Shown piece after piece: positions 16,699 through 26,402 of a stretch of 34,495 nucleotides of DNA. The notes below the pieces were generated by a model. It saw only the letters and a program-made list of their open reading frames with translations, ran no database searches and was not told the DNA's origin. Every line of letters begins with the position of its first letter. The first letter of the stretch is position 1. Source of the DNA: Chloroflexota bacterium (lineage in GTDB: Bacteria; Chloroflexota; Dehalococcoidia; UBA2979); NCBI GenBank assembly GCA_009840945.1, contig VXMU01000020.1, positions 1-34,495 of the forward strand, in the 5' to 3' direction. Both the position numbers and the translations under genes were made by a program.

Positions 16699-19215
16699 TC
16701 ACGGCACGGAGGGGTCGTACGTGTCGCCGATGTGGCCGAGGTCCTCGAAGCGGCGGTAGTCGGCGTCGCTGAAGCCGAGCAGCTCCTTGTAGACGTACTC
16801 GTTGTCCTGGCCCAGCAGCGGCGCATGGCGCGGCGCGAACTCCGGCATCGCGCTGCCCCGCCATGAGCGGCCGACGTGGCGGTACGTGTCCGTCTCCGGG
16901 TGCGGGATCTCGACGAAGAAGTCGCGCGCCTGGTGGTGCGGGTCCTCGTAGATGTCGCCCTCGGTCAGCACCGGCGCCGCCGGGACGCCGACGCGCTGCA
17001 GGCGGTGCGCGATCCAGTGGCGGTCGCGCGTCGACGTCCACTCCGTGACGATCGCGTCCAGCTCCGCGCGGTTCGCGAGGCGGCTCGCCATGTCGGCGAA
17101 GCGCGGGTCGCCGGCCAGGTCCTCGCGGCGCATCACCTCGCACAGGCGCCGCCACTCCTCCTCGCTGCGCACGGCGATGGTGACCCAGCGGTCCAGGCCC
17201 TGGCAGCGGTACGCGTTATGCGGGGCCATCCAGACGTCGTTGTTGCCCATCTGCTCCCAGATGCGGCCGTTCATCGAGTAGTCCAGCACGAACTCGCCGA
17301 TCAGCGGGACGAAGTTCTCCGTCGTCGCCTGCTCGATGAACAGGCCGCGGCCGGTGCGGTCGCGGTAGCGCAGGCCCATCGTGAACGAGAACGCCGCGCC
17401 GGCCCCGCCCGCCGCGTCCGAGGGCACCCCGAGCGGGATGTACTCGAGGCTGAGGCCGGGGTACGAGCGGATCGCGGGGTGGCCGGAGAACGCCTCCATG
17501 TGCATCCCCATGCTGCGCAGGCTGCGGTACGGCCCCTCCAGGCCGTATCCGGGCATGCGTAGCAGGATGAATCGAGGGTTGATCGCGGAGACCCGCTCCC
17601 AGTTGATGTCCAGGCGTTCCAGGTTCTGCGGCAGGTTGTTCTCGATCAGCCCGTCCGAGACCTCGACGAGACGGTCGAAGACCTCCTGCCCGTCAGGCCG
17701 GGAGAGATCCACGGTCATCGAGCGCTTGTTGCGGCTGTGGTGGTTGAAGGCCGAGGAGCGGTTCCACGGCCGCTCGCCCGCCTCGGCGTTCGGGTAGCCG
17801 AGGCCGGCGGTGCTCAGCATCTGCGCCGCCACGATCTCCGGCGACGGGCGCGCCATCAGCCCGCGGGTGGCGTTGGCGAAGTGCTGCAGCGACTCCACGC
17901 GGATCACCTCCGCGCCCCACTCCGCGAGGTGCATCGTCGAGTAGGGGCCGGCGAGGACCACCGTGAAGTCGAGGATGCGCACGCCCTCGAGGGGGAGGCG
18001 GGCCGTCGCGCCCGCGGGCGGGACGGTCGGGGCCTCGCTGGGCGCCGGGTCGAGCTCGGCGAGCACCTCGTCGGTGTGCTCGCCGAGCAGGGGCGCGCGG
18101 CGGCGCGGCGGCATCGGCTCGTCGGGGCGGTACAGCGTCGCCGAGTAGCCCGGGTAGTGGAGCGGGCCGGTCTCGGGGTGGTCGATCTCCTGGAAGAAGC
18201 CGCGGTGGCGGAAGTTCTGGTCCGACAGCATGTCGGCCACGGTGTTGATCGGCCCGCCGAGCACGCCCGCCTCGATGCACGCCTCCGTGATCTCGGCCTT
18301 GGTGTGGGAGACCATCCACGGGATCAGGTACTGGTTGAACTGGTCGATGCGCTCCGGCTGCGCGCGCGACTCGACGGTGGCCCACTCGGGCTGCTCCAGC
18401 AGCTCCGGCTGGCCGATCATGCGGATGACGGCCTCGAGGCGGACCGGGCCGCCGCTCAGCATGAAAAAGCCGTCGCCGCACGGGAACGTGCCGCTCGCCA
18501 CGGCCGAGGCGAGGGGCGGCCTGGTGCCGTAGAAGCCGGTGTACTCGTACATCATCAGCCGCGCCAGCCGCAGGTCGATGGAGTGCGTCGCGGTCTCCAT
18601 GAGCGAGAGGTCGATGTGCTGCCCCTCGCCGGTCGCCTCGGCGGCGCGAAGCGAGAGCGACGTGGCGAGCGCGCCGACGATCCCCCCGTGGAACAGCGTC
18701 ATGTGCCCGGCGTTCTTGAGGGGCTCGTGGTCGATGTCGCCCGAGGCGATCATCGGGCCGCCCAGCGCGTAGAGCGTGAGGTCCGTGAGCTCGTAGTCGC
18801 GGTACGGCCCGTCCTGCCCGAAGTTCGTCATCGAGGTCAGCACGATGCGCGGGTTCACCGCGCGCAGCGCCTCGTAACCGAGGCCGAGGCGCTCCATCGT
18901 CCCCGGCGGGAAGCTCTCCACCACCGCGTCGGCGGTAGCGACCAGGCTAAGCAGCCGCTCGCGGTCCTCGGCACGTTCGAGGTCGAGCACGACGCCGCGC
19001 TTGTTCGTGTTGAGGAACAGGAACACGGCCGAGCGGTCCGGGCCCGGCGTGTCCTCCAGGAACGGGGGCTGCGTGCGCGCCGTGTCGCCCTCGGGCGGCT
19101 CGATCTTGATCACATTCGCGCCGTAGTCGCCGAGCAGCCGCGTGGCGAAGGGGCCGGCCTCCCCCTGCGTGAGATCGATCACGGTCACGTCGTCGAGCGG
19201 CATCACGTCGGCCAT
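16699..19215 (-). CDS. Double-domain CaiB/BaiF family III CoA-transferase
   Basis: Two full CoA-transferase III repeats: VIDLTQGEAGPFATRLLGDYGANVIKIEPPEGD...GEGQHIDLSLMETATH... and RILDFTVVLAGPYSTMHLAEWGAEVIRVES...GRGLFIEQATTENFVPLIGEFVLDYSMNGR...HHQARDFFVEIPHPETDTYRHVG. Start MADVMPLDDVTVIDL at 19215; the 960 aa ORF start is over-extended. Confidence 0.92.
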   Translation of the reverse strand: MADVMPLDDVTVIDLTQGEAGPFATRLLGDYGANVIKIEPPEGDTARTQPPFLEDTPGPDRSAVFLFLNTNKRGVVLDLERAEDRERLLSLVATADAVVESFPPGTMERLGLGYEALRAVNPRIVLTSMTNFGQDGPYRDYELTDLTLYALGGPMIASGDIDHEPLKNAGHMTLFHGGIVGALATSLSLRAAEATGEGQHIDLSLMETATHSIDLRLARLMMYEYTGFYGTRPPLASAVASGTFPCGDGFFMLSGGPVRLEAVIRMIGQPELLEQPEWATVESRAQPERIDQFNQYLIPWMVSHTKAEITEACIEAGVLGGPINTVADMLSDQNFRHRGFFQEIDHPETGPLHYPGYSATLYRPDEPMPPRRRAPLLGEHTDEVLAELDPAPSEAPTVPPAGATARLPLEGVRILDFTVVLAGPYSTMHLAEWGAEVIRVESLQHFANATRGLMARPSPEIVAAQMLSTAGLGYPNAEAGERPWNRSSAFNHHSRNKRSMTVDLSRPDGQEVFDRLVEVSDGLIENNLPQNLERLDINWERVSAINPRFILLRMPGYGLEGPYRSLRSMGMHMEAFSGHPAIRSYPGLSLEYIPLGVPSDAAGGAGAAFSFTMGLRYRDRTGRGLFIEQATTENFVPLIGEFVLDYSMNGRIWEQMGNNDVWMAPHNAYRCQGLDRWVTIAVRSEEEWRRLCEVMRREDLAGDPRFADMASRLANRAELDAIVTEWTSTRDRHWIAHRLQRVGVPAAPVLTEGDIYEDPHHQARDFFVEIPHPETDTYRHVGRSWRGSAMPEFAPRHAPLLGQDNEYVYKELLGFSDADYRRFEDLGHIGDTYDPSVP

Positions 19216-19360
19216 GGCGGCACCCCCGCGCGGCAGTGTAGCGACGCGAGCGAGGGCGTGGCGACGCGCGGCACGCTCCCGGCGCCCGATGCGTTGCCGC
19301 GGCACCGCCGCGAGCGCTACGGTCGCCGCGCAATCCGACGGGCGCGCGAGGAGGTCCAAG

Positions 19361-20080
19361 ATGGCGGGACGGTTCGAGGGCAAGGTGGCGATCGTGACCG
19401 GCGGGGCGTCGGGGATCGGCCGGGCGACCTCGCTCCGGCTCGCCTCCGAGGGCGCCAGCGTCCTGGTCGCCGACCGCGACGAGCCGATGGGGACCGAGAC
19501 GGTCGAGCTCATCGAGGCGGCCGGCGGCACGGCGAGCTTCGAGCGCGTCGACGTGCGCAGCGAGGAGTCGGTCGCCGGCATGGTCGCGACGGCCGTCGAG
19601 CGCTACGGCGGGCTGGACGTGGCGCACAACAACGCGGGTGTCGTCGACCGGGTGATGCGCATCACGGAGATGGCCGCGGACCGCTGGGACCGCATGATCG
19701 CGACGAACCTGAGCAGCGTCTTCTACTGCCTCAAGCACGAGGTCCCCGCGATGCTTGAGCGGGGCGGCGGCGCAATCGTGAACACCTCGTCGGGCGCGGG
19801 ACTGCACGGCGGGGCCGGGCTCGCGCACTACAGCGCGGCGAAGCACGGAGTCATCGGCCTGACGCGGTCGGCCTCGGACGAGTTCGCGCGCGAGGGTGTC
19901 CGCGTGAACGCCGTCTGTCCGGGGCTGGTCGACACGCCGCTGGTGCAGGGCAGCGTCTTCGACGTGGACTTCAAAGCGGATCCCTCCCAGATCGCCGAGG
20001 TGGTCGCGTGGCTGCTCTCGGACGACTCCTCGTGGGTCTCGGGTCAGCCGATCGAGGTCAACGGGGGTGGTCGCGGCTGA
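19361..20080 (+). CDS. SDR family oxidoreductase
   Basis: MAGRFEGKVAIVTGGASGIGRATSLRLASEGASVLVADRD...LDVAHNNAGVVDR...YSAAKHGVIGLTRSASDEFAREGVRVNAVCPGLVDTPL...DDSSWVSGQPIEVNGGG. Start from internal Met of the 312 aa ORF. Confidence 0.93.
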   Translation: MAGRFEGKVAIVTGGASGIGRATSLRLASEGASVLVADRDEPMGTETVELIEAAGGTASFERVDVRSEESVAGMVATAVERYGGLDVAHNNAGVVDRVMRITEMAADRWDRMIATNLSSVFYCLKHEVPAMLERGGGAIVNTSSGAGLHGGAGLAHYSAAKHGVIGLTRSASDEFAREGVRVNAVCPGLVDTPLVQGSVFDVDFKADPSQIAEVVAWLLSDDSSWVSGQPIEVNGGGRG

Positions 20081-20163
20081 GCCTGCGGTCGAGGCGATGC
20101 GAGGCTCCTCGTGGCTCGACGGGGGGCGGGCATCCCTCCATCCGAACCCCGTCACACGACGTA

Positions 20164-20187
20164 GCGGGCGGCCCAAGGGCCGCCCGC
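20164..20187. terminator. Array hairpin 1
   Basis: GCGGGCGGCCC-AA-GGGCCGCCCGC, perfect 11-bp stem; ends 141 bp before the first array SBP start. Confidence 0.65.
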
Positions 20188-20233
20188 CGCACGTTCGGCG
20201 TCGGTCTTTGCGCGGGGCTGCATGCATCCGCGG

Positions 20234-20273
20234 CTACAACGAATGCGTATCACCTATAACGAATATGTATGAT
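20234..20273 (+). promoter_or_regulatory. Tandem 20-bp direct repeat in the upstream region of the first array SBP
   Basis: CTACAACGAATGCGTATCAC / CTATAACGAATATGTATGAT, 15 of 20 identical; contains -10-like TATAAC and TATGAT. Confidence 0.55.
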
Positions 20274-20327
20274 GCGGGCAGTGACGTGTCAGGCACGGCA
20301 CGAGTGCCAACGGAGTGGAGCAGAGTC

Positions 20328-22218
20328 ATGACGGAACCCGAGAGCATCCGACGCTTCTGGTCGCTGGAACTGAACCGGCGCGCCCTGCTGCGAGGCGGTG
20401 CTCTCGGCGGGGTGGGCCTCGCCGCCGCCGCGCTCATCGGCTGCGGCGGTGACGACGATGACGACGACACCACGAGCACGGCGCCGGCCTCAGGCGCCAC
20501 CTCCGGGTCGTCGACCACCGCGACGACCTCGACATCGACGGATACGTCGAACGGCGACGACGACTCGGCGGACAGCACCAAGCCGAGCGGTGACAGCGAG
20601 GACGCCTCCGAGCAGGTCGAGGCGCTCGGGGAGTGGATCAAGGACCCGGACCTCCCGTACCCGTTCAACTACCCGGAGCCGAACAAGGTGCCCAAGCCGG
20701 GCGGCGTCATGAAGGTCGCCACCAGTTGGGACTACCAGACCATCGACCCGGTCACCTCGGCCGCGGGCGGCACGGTCACCGTCCCCAACGTCACCTACAA
20801 CCGCCTGCTCGGCATCGTGCGCGGGCCCGCGGCGGACCCGTACAAGCTCGAGCTGGAGCCGGAGCTTGCCCAGTCATGGGAGCGCTCACCGGACGGGCTG
20901 ACGTTCACGTTCAACATCACCCCGGGGATCACGTGGCAGAACGTCCCGCCGCTGAGTGGGCGGGCGTTCACGGCGGACGACGCGAAGTTCGCGATCGAGC
21001 GCTACGCCAACGAGGGCGTGCACCAGGCGTACTACAACAACGCCGCCACGTATGAGGCCGCGGACGACCTGACGTTCAAGATCGGCATGGCGAACCCGAC
21101 GGCGGACTTCCTCAACCCGCTCGGCAGCAACAAGCAGACGATCTTCCCGCGCGAGCTCGTGGACGACGGGACGATCGAGACCAGGGCCATCGGCACCGGC
21201 GGGTTCATCCTGACCGACGCCGCCCCGGCGCAGCACGTGATCTTCGAGAAGAACCCGGACTACTGGGAGCGCGAGGTCCTGATGGACGGCTTCGAGTTCC
21301 GGATCATCCTGGACGGCGCGGCCCGCACCGCGGCATTCCGCGTCGGCCAGATCGACTACGCGTACTCGCTGGCCCCGAACCTGGCGACGCTCGAGAAGAT
21401 CCTCGAGACCAACCCGGACGTGCAGGTCAACCTGCTCGTGGTCACGTACAACGGGACCACGTTCGGGATGAACCTCACGCTCCCGAAGTACGCCGACGAG
21501 CGCGTGCGGCGCGCCATCTCGCTGGCGTTCGACCGCGAGCTGATGGTGGACCTGGTCTACGACGGGCTGGCCAAGATCTTCCACGTCATCCCGTGGACCT
21601 ACCTGTACGACGAGGAGCCGACGCTGGAGTCGGGCGGGCTGGGCAACTGGATCCGCCACGACCCGGCAGAGGCCCGGAAGCTGCTCGCGGCCGCGGGCGC
21701 CGAAGGCCTCACGATGGTGAACATGTACTACCCGTACTCCGGCCTGCAGGACCAGACGGCCGAGATCGCACAGGCCAACCTCAAGGACGCCGGCATCACC
21801 ATGACCGGCGGCGCCGTCGACTACACCGAGTTCAACTCGGCGTGGGTGCCGGCCAAGCTGCCGGACGTCTCCACGGTGGCGTGGAGCACCAGCGGCTTCG
21901 ACGCCGACAACTGGTTCCACGGCCAGATCCACTCGGAGTCGCCGGGCAACCGCTGGCGCATCAACGACCCGCAGCTGGACGCGTGGGCGGAGGAGCAGCA
22001 GCTGGAGCTCGACCCCGACGCGCGGCGCGACATCTGGCAGAAGATCTACGACCGCGACCTGGACATGATGTACCGGCCCGGCCTTCCCCAGCGGGAACTA
22101 CCCGGAGGTGCTCCAGCCGTGGGTGCGCGGTATCCGCTGGGGCGCCAGCTCGCCGAACGACAACAGCTCCTACTACGACTGGGGCGACGTCATCCCGGCG
22201 GCCTGGCTGGACAAGTAG
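20328..22218 (+). pseudogene. ABC transporter substrate-binding protein, family 5, Tat lipoprotein; 1-nt frameshift near 3' end
   Basis: MTEPESIRRFWSLELNRRALLRGGALGGVGLAAAALIGCGGDDDDDD...KPGGVMKVATSWDYQTIDPVTSAAGGTVTVPNVTYNRLLG...; reading frame changes at ~22077-22079, after which another frame reads SGNYPEVLQPWVRGIRWGASSPNDNSSYYDWGDVIPAAWLDK* matching the paralogue C-termini. May be a sequencing error rather than a true pseudogene. Confidence 0.85.
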
Positions 22219-22255
22219 GGAGCGAGACGCGGCACGCACCCCTCGACGCGGGTGT

Positions 22256-22279
22256 GCGGGTGGCCTTCGGGCCGCCCGC
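22256..22279. terminator. Array hairpin 2
   Basis: GCGGGTGGCC-TTCG-GGCCGCCCGC, 10-bp stem with one G-U type pair. Confidence 0.65.
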
Positions 22280-22415
22280 TCCGCGTCCGGATCGGGGCGA
22301 GGCGCGAGATCCGCGACCGGCGGGCATGGCGTATTCCTGTTGCCGGGCCATGTATAGTGCCCCGCATAACGGCACGGTATATCGCGCCGGGAGCACGTAG
22401 AGAGAAGAGGAACCC

Positions 22416-24308
22416 ATGACGGACACCGAGCGTCTTGAGCGCTGGTTCTCGCCTGCGGTCAGCAGGAGAACCCTATTGCGAGGCAGCCTGCTCGGCGGAG
22501 TGGGCCTCGCCGCGGCCGCACTGATCGGCTGCGGCGGCGACGACGATGATGACGATGACGACACCGCCGCCACCACCTCCGGCACCACGTCGGGCAGCGG
22601 GACCACCAGCGGCGGCTCCGGCAGTTCGGACGCAAGCGCGTCGGCGGACGACAGCGACGACGCCGCGGACGACGCGGCGACATCCGACGACACCGACGAG
22701 GAGCCGGTGGGCGAGGGGATGCTGGTCCAGGATCCGGACCTGCCGTACCCGTACCAGTTCCCGGAGCCGGCAGGGCTGACGCCGAAGGCCGGCGGCACCC
22801 TGCGCGTCGCGGCCACGTGGGACGTCGGGTCGATGGACCCGACCGTGTCCGCCGCCGGCGGCACCATCACGGTGCCGAACATGGTCTACGACAAGCTGCT
22901 CGGCATGGTCGGTGGGCCGTCCAAGAACCCGTTCAGCATCGAGATCAAGCCGGAGATCGCCTCGTCCTGGGAGCGCACGCCGGACGGGACCGTCTTCTCG
23001 TTCGAGCTGCGCGACGACGTGAAGTGGCAGAACCTCCCGCCGCTCAACGGGCGGGCGCTGAACGCCGAAGACGTCAGGTACGCCTTCGACCTCTACTCCC
23101 AGACGGGGGTGCACCAGTCCTACTGGACCAACATCGGATCGATCGATGCGGTCGACGACCAGCACCTCACGATCACGATGTCGAAGGTCACGGCGGACTT
23201 CATCCTGCCGCTGGCCAGCCGGTACCAGCTGATCTTCCCGAAGGAGCTCGTCGACGAGGGCACGATCGACCAGAAGGTGATCGGGACCGGCGCGATGATC
23301 CTCGATGAGGCGTCTCAGGGCAGCCACGCGACGTTCACCAAGAACCCGGACTACTGGGCGGGCGAGGTCTACCTGGACGGTGTCGAGTTCCGGCTCCGCC
23401 AGGACTACGCAACGCGCCTCGCCGGGTTCCGCGTCGGCCAGTTCGACTACTGCTACGGGCTGGTGCCGGACATCCGGGCGATGGAGAAGCTGCTCGAGAC
23501 CAACCCGGAAGTGCAGGTGAACTTCAACACCAACGTGCGTGGTAACCCGTTCGGCCTGAACCTCTCGAACCCGAAGTTCGCGGACGAGCGCGTGCGGCAG
23601 GCGATCAGCCTCGCCATCGACACGGAGTTCATGGAGGACGTCCAGTACGACGGCCTCGCGAAGTCCAACGCGCTCCAGGTGTGGACCTTCGTCTTCGACG
23701 ACGAGCCCAGCGCCGCGGCCGGCGACTACGGCCGGTGGCATGGGCGCCACGACATCGACGAGGCGAAGAAGCTGATCGCGGCCGCGGGTGCGGAAGGGCT
23801 CGAGTTCGAGAACTTCTACCACAACTACGGATCGCCCACCGGCGACCAGCGCTCCGACATCGTCAAGGAGCAGCTGGCGGCCGTCGGGCTGACGTTGAAC
23901 CCGCGGCACGTCGACTACACCGAGTTCAACTCGACGTGGGTGCCGGGCAAGCTGGAAGAGGCAAGCACGTCGGCGTGGGCCACAGTGGGCTTCGACGCGG
24001 ACAACTACTTCTACAGCGTGCTGCACTCGCAGTCCTCGGGGAACCGCTGGCAGCTCAACGACCCGCAGGTCGACGCCCTGGCGGAGGCCCAGCAGGTCGA
24101 GCTGGACCCGGACGCGCGGCGGGACATCCTCCGCGAGATCTGGGACTACGTCATGGACAAGGCGTACCACCCGCCGCTCCCGACGCAGTTCAGCTTCGAG
24201 GTGTACCAGCCGTGGGTGCGCGGCCTGCGCTTCGGCGGGGTCATGTACTCCAACGGCTCGTACTACGACTGGGGCCACCAGATGGGGACGGCCTGGCTCG
24301 ACAAGTAG
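22416..24308 (+). CDS. ABC transporter substrate-binding protein, family 5, Tat lipoprotein
   Basis: SRRTLLRGSLLGGVGLAAAALIGCGGDDDDDDDD; Asp/Ser/Thr-rich linker; LRVAATWDVGSMDPTVSAAGGTITVPNMVYDKLLG...SWERTPDGTVFSFELRDDVKWQNLPPLNGRALNAEDVRYAFD...; YYDWGHQMGTAWLDK C-terminus. Confidence 0.93.
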   Translation: MTDTERLERWFSPAVSRRTLLRGSLLGGVGLAAAALIGCGGDDDDDDDDTAATTSGTTSGSGTTSGGSGSSDASASADDSDDAADDAATSDDTDEEPVGEGMLVQDPDLPYPYQFPEPAGLTPKAGGTLRVAATWDVGSMDPTVSAAGGTITVPNMVYDKLLGMVGGPSKNPFSIEIKPEIASSWERTPDGTVFSFELRDDVKWQNLPPLNGRALNAEDVRYAFDLYSQTGVHQSYWTNIGSIDAVDDQHLTITMSKVTADFILPLASRYQLIFPKELVDEGTIDQKVIGTGAMILDEASQGSHATFTKNPDYWAGEVYLDGVEFRLRQDYATRLAGFRVGQFDYCYGLVPDIRAMEKLLETNPEVQVNFNTNVRGNPFGLNLSNPKFADERVRQAISLAIDTEFMEDVQYDGLAKSNALQVWTFVFDDEPSAAAGDYGRWHGRHDIDEAKKLIAAAGAEGLEFENFYHNYGSPTGDQRSDIVKEQLAAVGLTLNPRHVDYTEFNSTWVPGKLEEASTSAWATVGFDADNYFYSVLHSQSSGNRWQLNDPQVDALAEAQQVELDPDARRDILREIWDYVMDKAYHPPLPTQFSFEVYQPWVRGLRFGGVMYSNGSYYDWGHQMGTAWLDK

Positions 24309-24329
24309 CGAGCACTCCTCGGTGCACAC

Positions 24330-24374
24330 CCCCTCGATGCGAGGGGACGGGCGGGCGGCCTTCGGGCCGCCCGC
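24330..24374. terminator. Array hairpin 3 (double hairpin)
   Basis: CCCCTCG-ATG-CGAGGGG (24330-24346) and GCGGGCGGCC-TTCG-GGCCGCCCGC (24351-24374), just after the previous SBP stop. Confidence 0.7.
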
Positions 24375-24497
24375 TCCGCGTCCGGCGAGGCGTCATCACG
24401 CCTGCTCCCGCCCGGATCCCGCAATAACGATTGCGCATAACGGTATGATCTCCGGGACCGGCGGCGTAGCTGCGCCGTCAGAACCAGGAGCAGAGTC

Positions 24498-26381
24498 ATG
24501 ACCGAACCCGAGAGCACCCAGCACTGGTGGGCGCCGGAGCTGACCCGGCGGAGCTTATTGCGAGGTGGCCTGCTCGGAGGGGTGGGCCTCGCCGCGGCCG
24601 CGCTGATCGGCTGCGGTGGGGATGACGACGACGATGACGACGACGGCGCCAGCACCGGCGCCGCCACGGGCGGCACGAGCGGCAGCTCGACGACCGCCAC
24701 GACGTCGACGACAGGCGACGACTCCGCCGACGGCGACGCCGCCGACACCGGGGGCGACGACGCCGAAGAGGCTGTCGGCGAGGGATACGGGTTCGTCCGG
24801 GACGAGACCCTGCCCTACCCGTACCAGTTCCCGGAGCCCGCGGGGGCGATCCCCAAGGCGGGCGGGATCATGCGCATCGCCGCCACGTGGAACGTCGCCA
24901 CCATGGACCCCACGGCCTCGGCCGCGGGCGGCACCATCACCGCGCCGAACATGGTCTACAACCGCCTGCTCGGCATGGTCGGCGGGGTCAACAAGAACCC
25001 GTTCACCATCGAGCTCGAGCCCGAGCTTGCCGCGTCGTGGGAGCGCACGCCGGACGGCTCGCTGTTCTCGTTCGGGATCCGCGACGACATCAAGTGGCAG
25101 AACGTGGCCCCGCTCAACGGCCGCGCGTTCACGTCCGGGGACGCCAAGTACGCGTTCGACCGCTACGCGGCCGAGGGCGTGCACAAGTCGTACTGGGCTA
25201 ACGTGAGCGAGATCGCGACGCCCGACGACACCACGATGACCATCGAGATGTCGAAGGTGACGGCGGACTTCATCCTGCCGCTGGCGAGCCGCTACCAGAC
25301 GATCTTCCCGAAGGAGCTCGTCGACGACGGCACGATCGCGGACAAGGTCGTGGGCACCGGCCCGATGATCCTCGACGAGGCGGAGGCCGGCAGCCACGCC
25401 ACTTTCAACAAGAACCCGGACTACTTCGAACGGGAGGTGCTGCTCGACGGCGTCGAGTTCCGTCTGCGCCAGGACTACACGGCGCGGCTCGCCGGCTTCC
25501 GAGTCGGCCAGTTCGACTATGTCTACGGCCTGGCGCCGAGCATCGACCAGCTGGGGAAGGTCCTCGAGACCAACCCGGACATTCAGGTCAACCTCACGCC
25601 GGTGGTGAACGGCACCTCGCCGTTCGGGATGAACCTCTCGAACCCGAAGTTCGCCGACGAGCGTGTCCGCCAGGCGCTCACGCTCGGCATCGACACAGCG
25701 CTGATCGCCGAGCTGCTCTACGACAACATCTCCAAGACGTTGCCGCTGCAGCCGTGGACGTTCGTGCGCGACGACGAGCCTACGGCCGAGAACGGCGGCC
25801 TCGGCCGTTTCGCGGGGCGCTACGACCCCGATGAGGCGATCAAGCTGCTCAAGGCCGCGGGCGCGGAAGACCTGGAGTTCGAGAACTTCTACCACAACTA
25901 CTCGAACCCCGGCTCGGACCAGCGGGCGGAGATCATCGCCGAAAACCTCGAGCAGATCGGGGTGAAGATGACCCAGCGCCACGTCGACTACACGGAGTTC
26001 AACTCCACGTGGGTGCCGGGCAAGCTGGAGGAAGGCTGCACGAGCTGCTGGCTGACGGTCGGGTTCGACGCGGACAACTTCTTCTACAACTCGGTGCACT
26101 CGGAGTCGCTCGGCAACCGCTGGCGGCTTAACGACCCGCAGGTCGACGAGTGGGCGGAGGCGCAGCAGGTCGAGCTGGACCCGGAGGCGCGGAAGGAGAT
26201 CCACACGACGATGTGGGACTACTTCCTGGAGAAGATGTACTGGCCGCCGCAGCCGGCCTCGATCGGCATCGAGGTCTACCAGCCGTGGGTGCGGGGCATC
26301 CGCTTCGGCGGGGTGTTCCTCACGAACATCTCGTACTACGACTGGGGCGACCAGATCGCGGGAGCCTGGCTCGACAAGTAA
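24498..26381 (+). CDS. ABC transporter substrate-binding protein, family 5, Tat lipoprotein
   Basis: TRRSLLRGGLLGGVGLAAAALIGCGGDDDDDDDD; MRIAATWNVATMDPTASAAGGTITAPNMVYNRLLG...; YYDWGDQIAGAWLDK C-terminus. Confidence 0.93.
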   Translation: MTEPESTQHWWAPELTRRSLLRGGLLGGVGLAAAALIGCGGDDDDDDDDGASTGAATGGTSGSSTTATTSTTGDDSADGDAADTGGDDAEEAVGEGYGFVRDETLPYPYQFPEPAGAIPKAGGIMRIAATWNVATMDPTASAAGGTITAPNMVYNRLLGMVGGVNKNPFTIELEPELAASWERTPDGSLFSFGIRDDIKWQNVAPLNGRAFTSGDAKYAFDRYAAEGVHKSYWANVSEIATPDDTTMTIEMSKVTADFILPLASRYQTIFPKELVDDGTIADKVVGTGPMILDEAEAGSHATFNKNPDYFEREVLLDGVEFRLRQDYTARLAGFRVGQFDYVYGLAPSIDQLGKVLETNPDIQVNLTPVVNGTSPFGMNLSNPKFADERVRQALTLGIDTALIAELLYDNISKTLPLQPWTFVRDDEPTAENGGLGRFAGRYDPDEAIKLLKAAGAEDLEFENFYHNYSNPGSDQRAEIIAENLEQIGVKMTQRHVDYTEFNSTWVPGKLEEGCTSCWLTVGFDADNFFYNSVHSESLGNRWRLNDPQVDEWAEAQQVELDPEARKEIHTTMWDYFLEKMYWPPQPASIGIEVYQPWVRGIRFGGVFLTNISYYDWGDQIAGAWLDK

Positions 26382-26402
26382 CGAGCACTCCTCGGCGCAC
26401 AT

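Noticed and set aside
17737-19758. 673-aa plus-strand ORF
   Set aside because: Antisense to the CoA-transferase and out of frame over the SDR; no domain.
19582-20227. Upstream part of the 426-aa ORF 18947..20227 minus as a separate gene
   Set aside because: Antisense to the SDR gene, no family signal.
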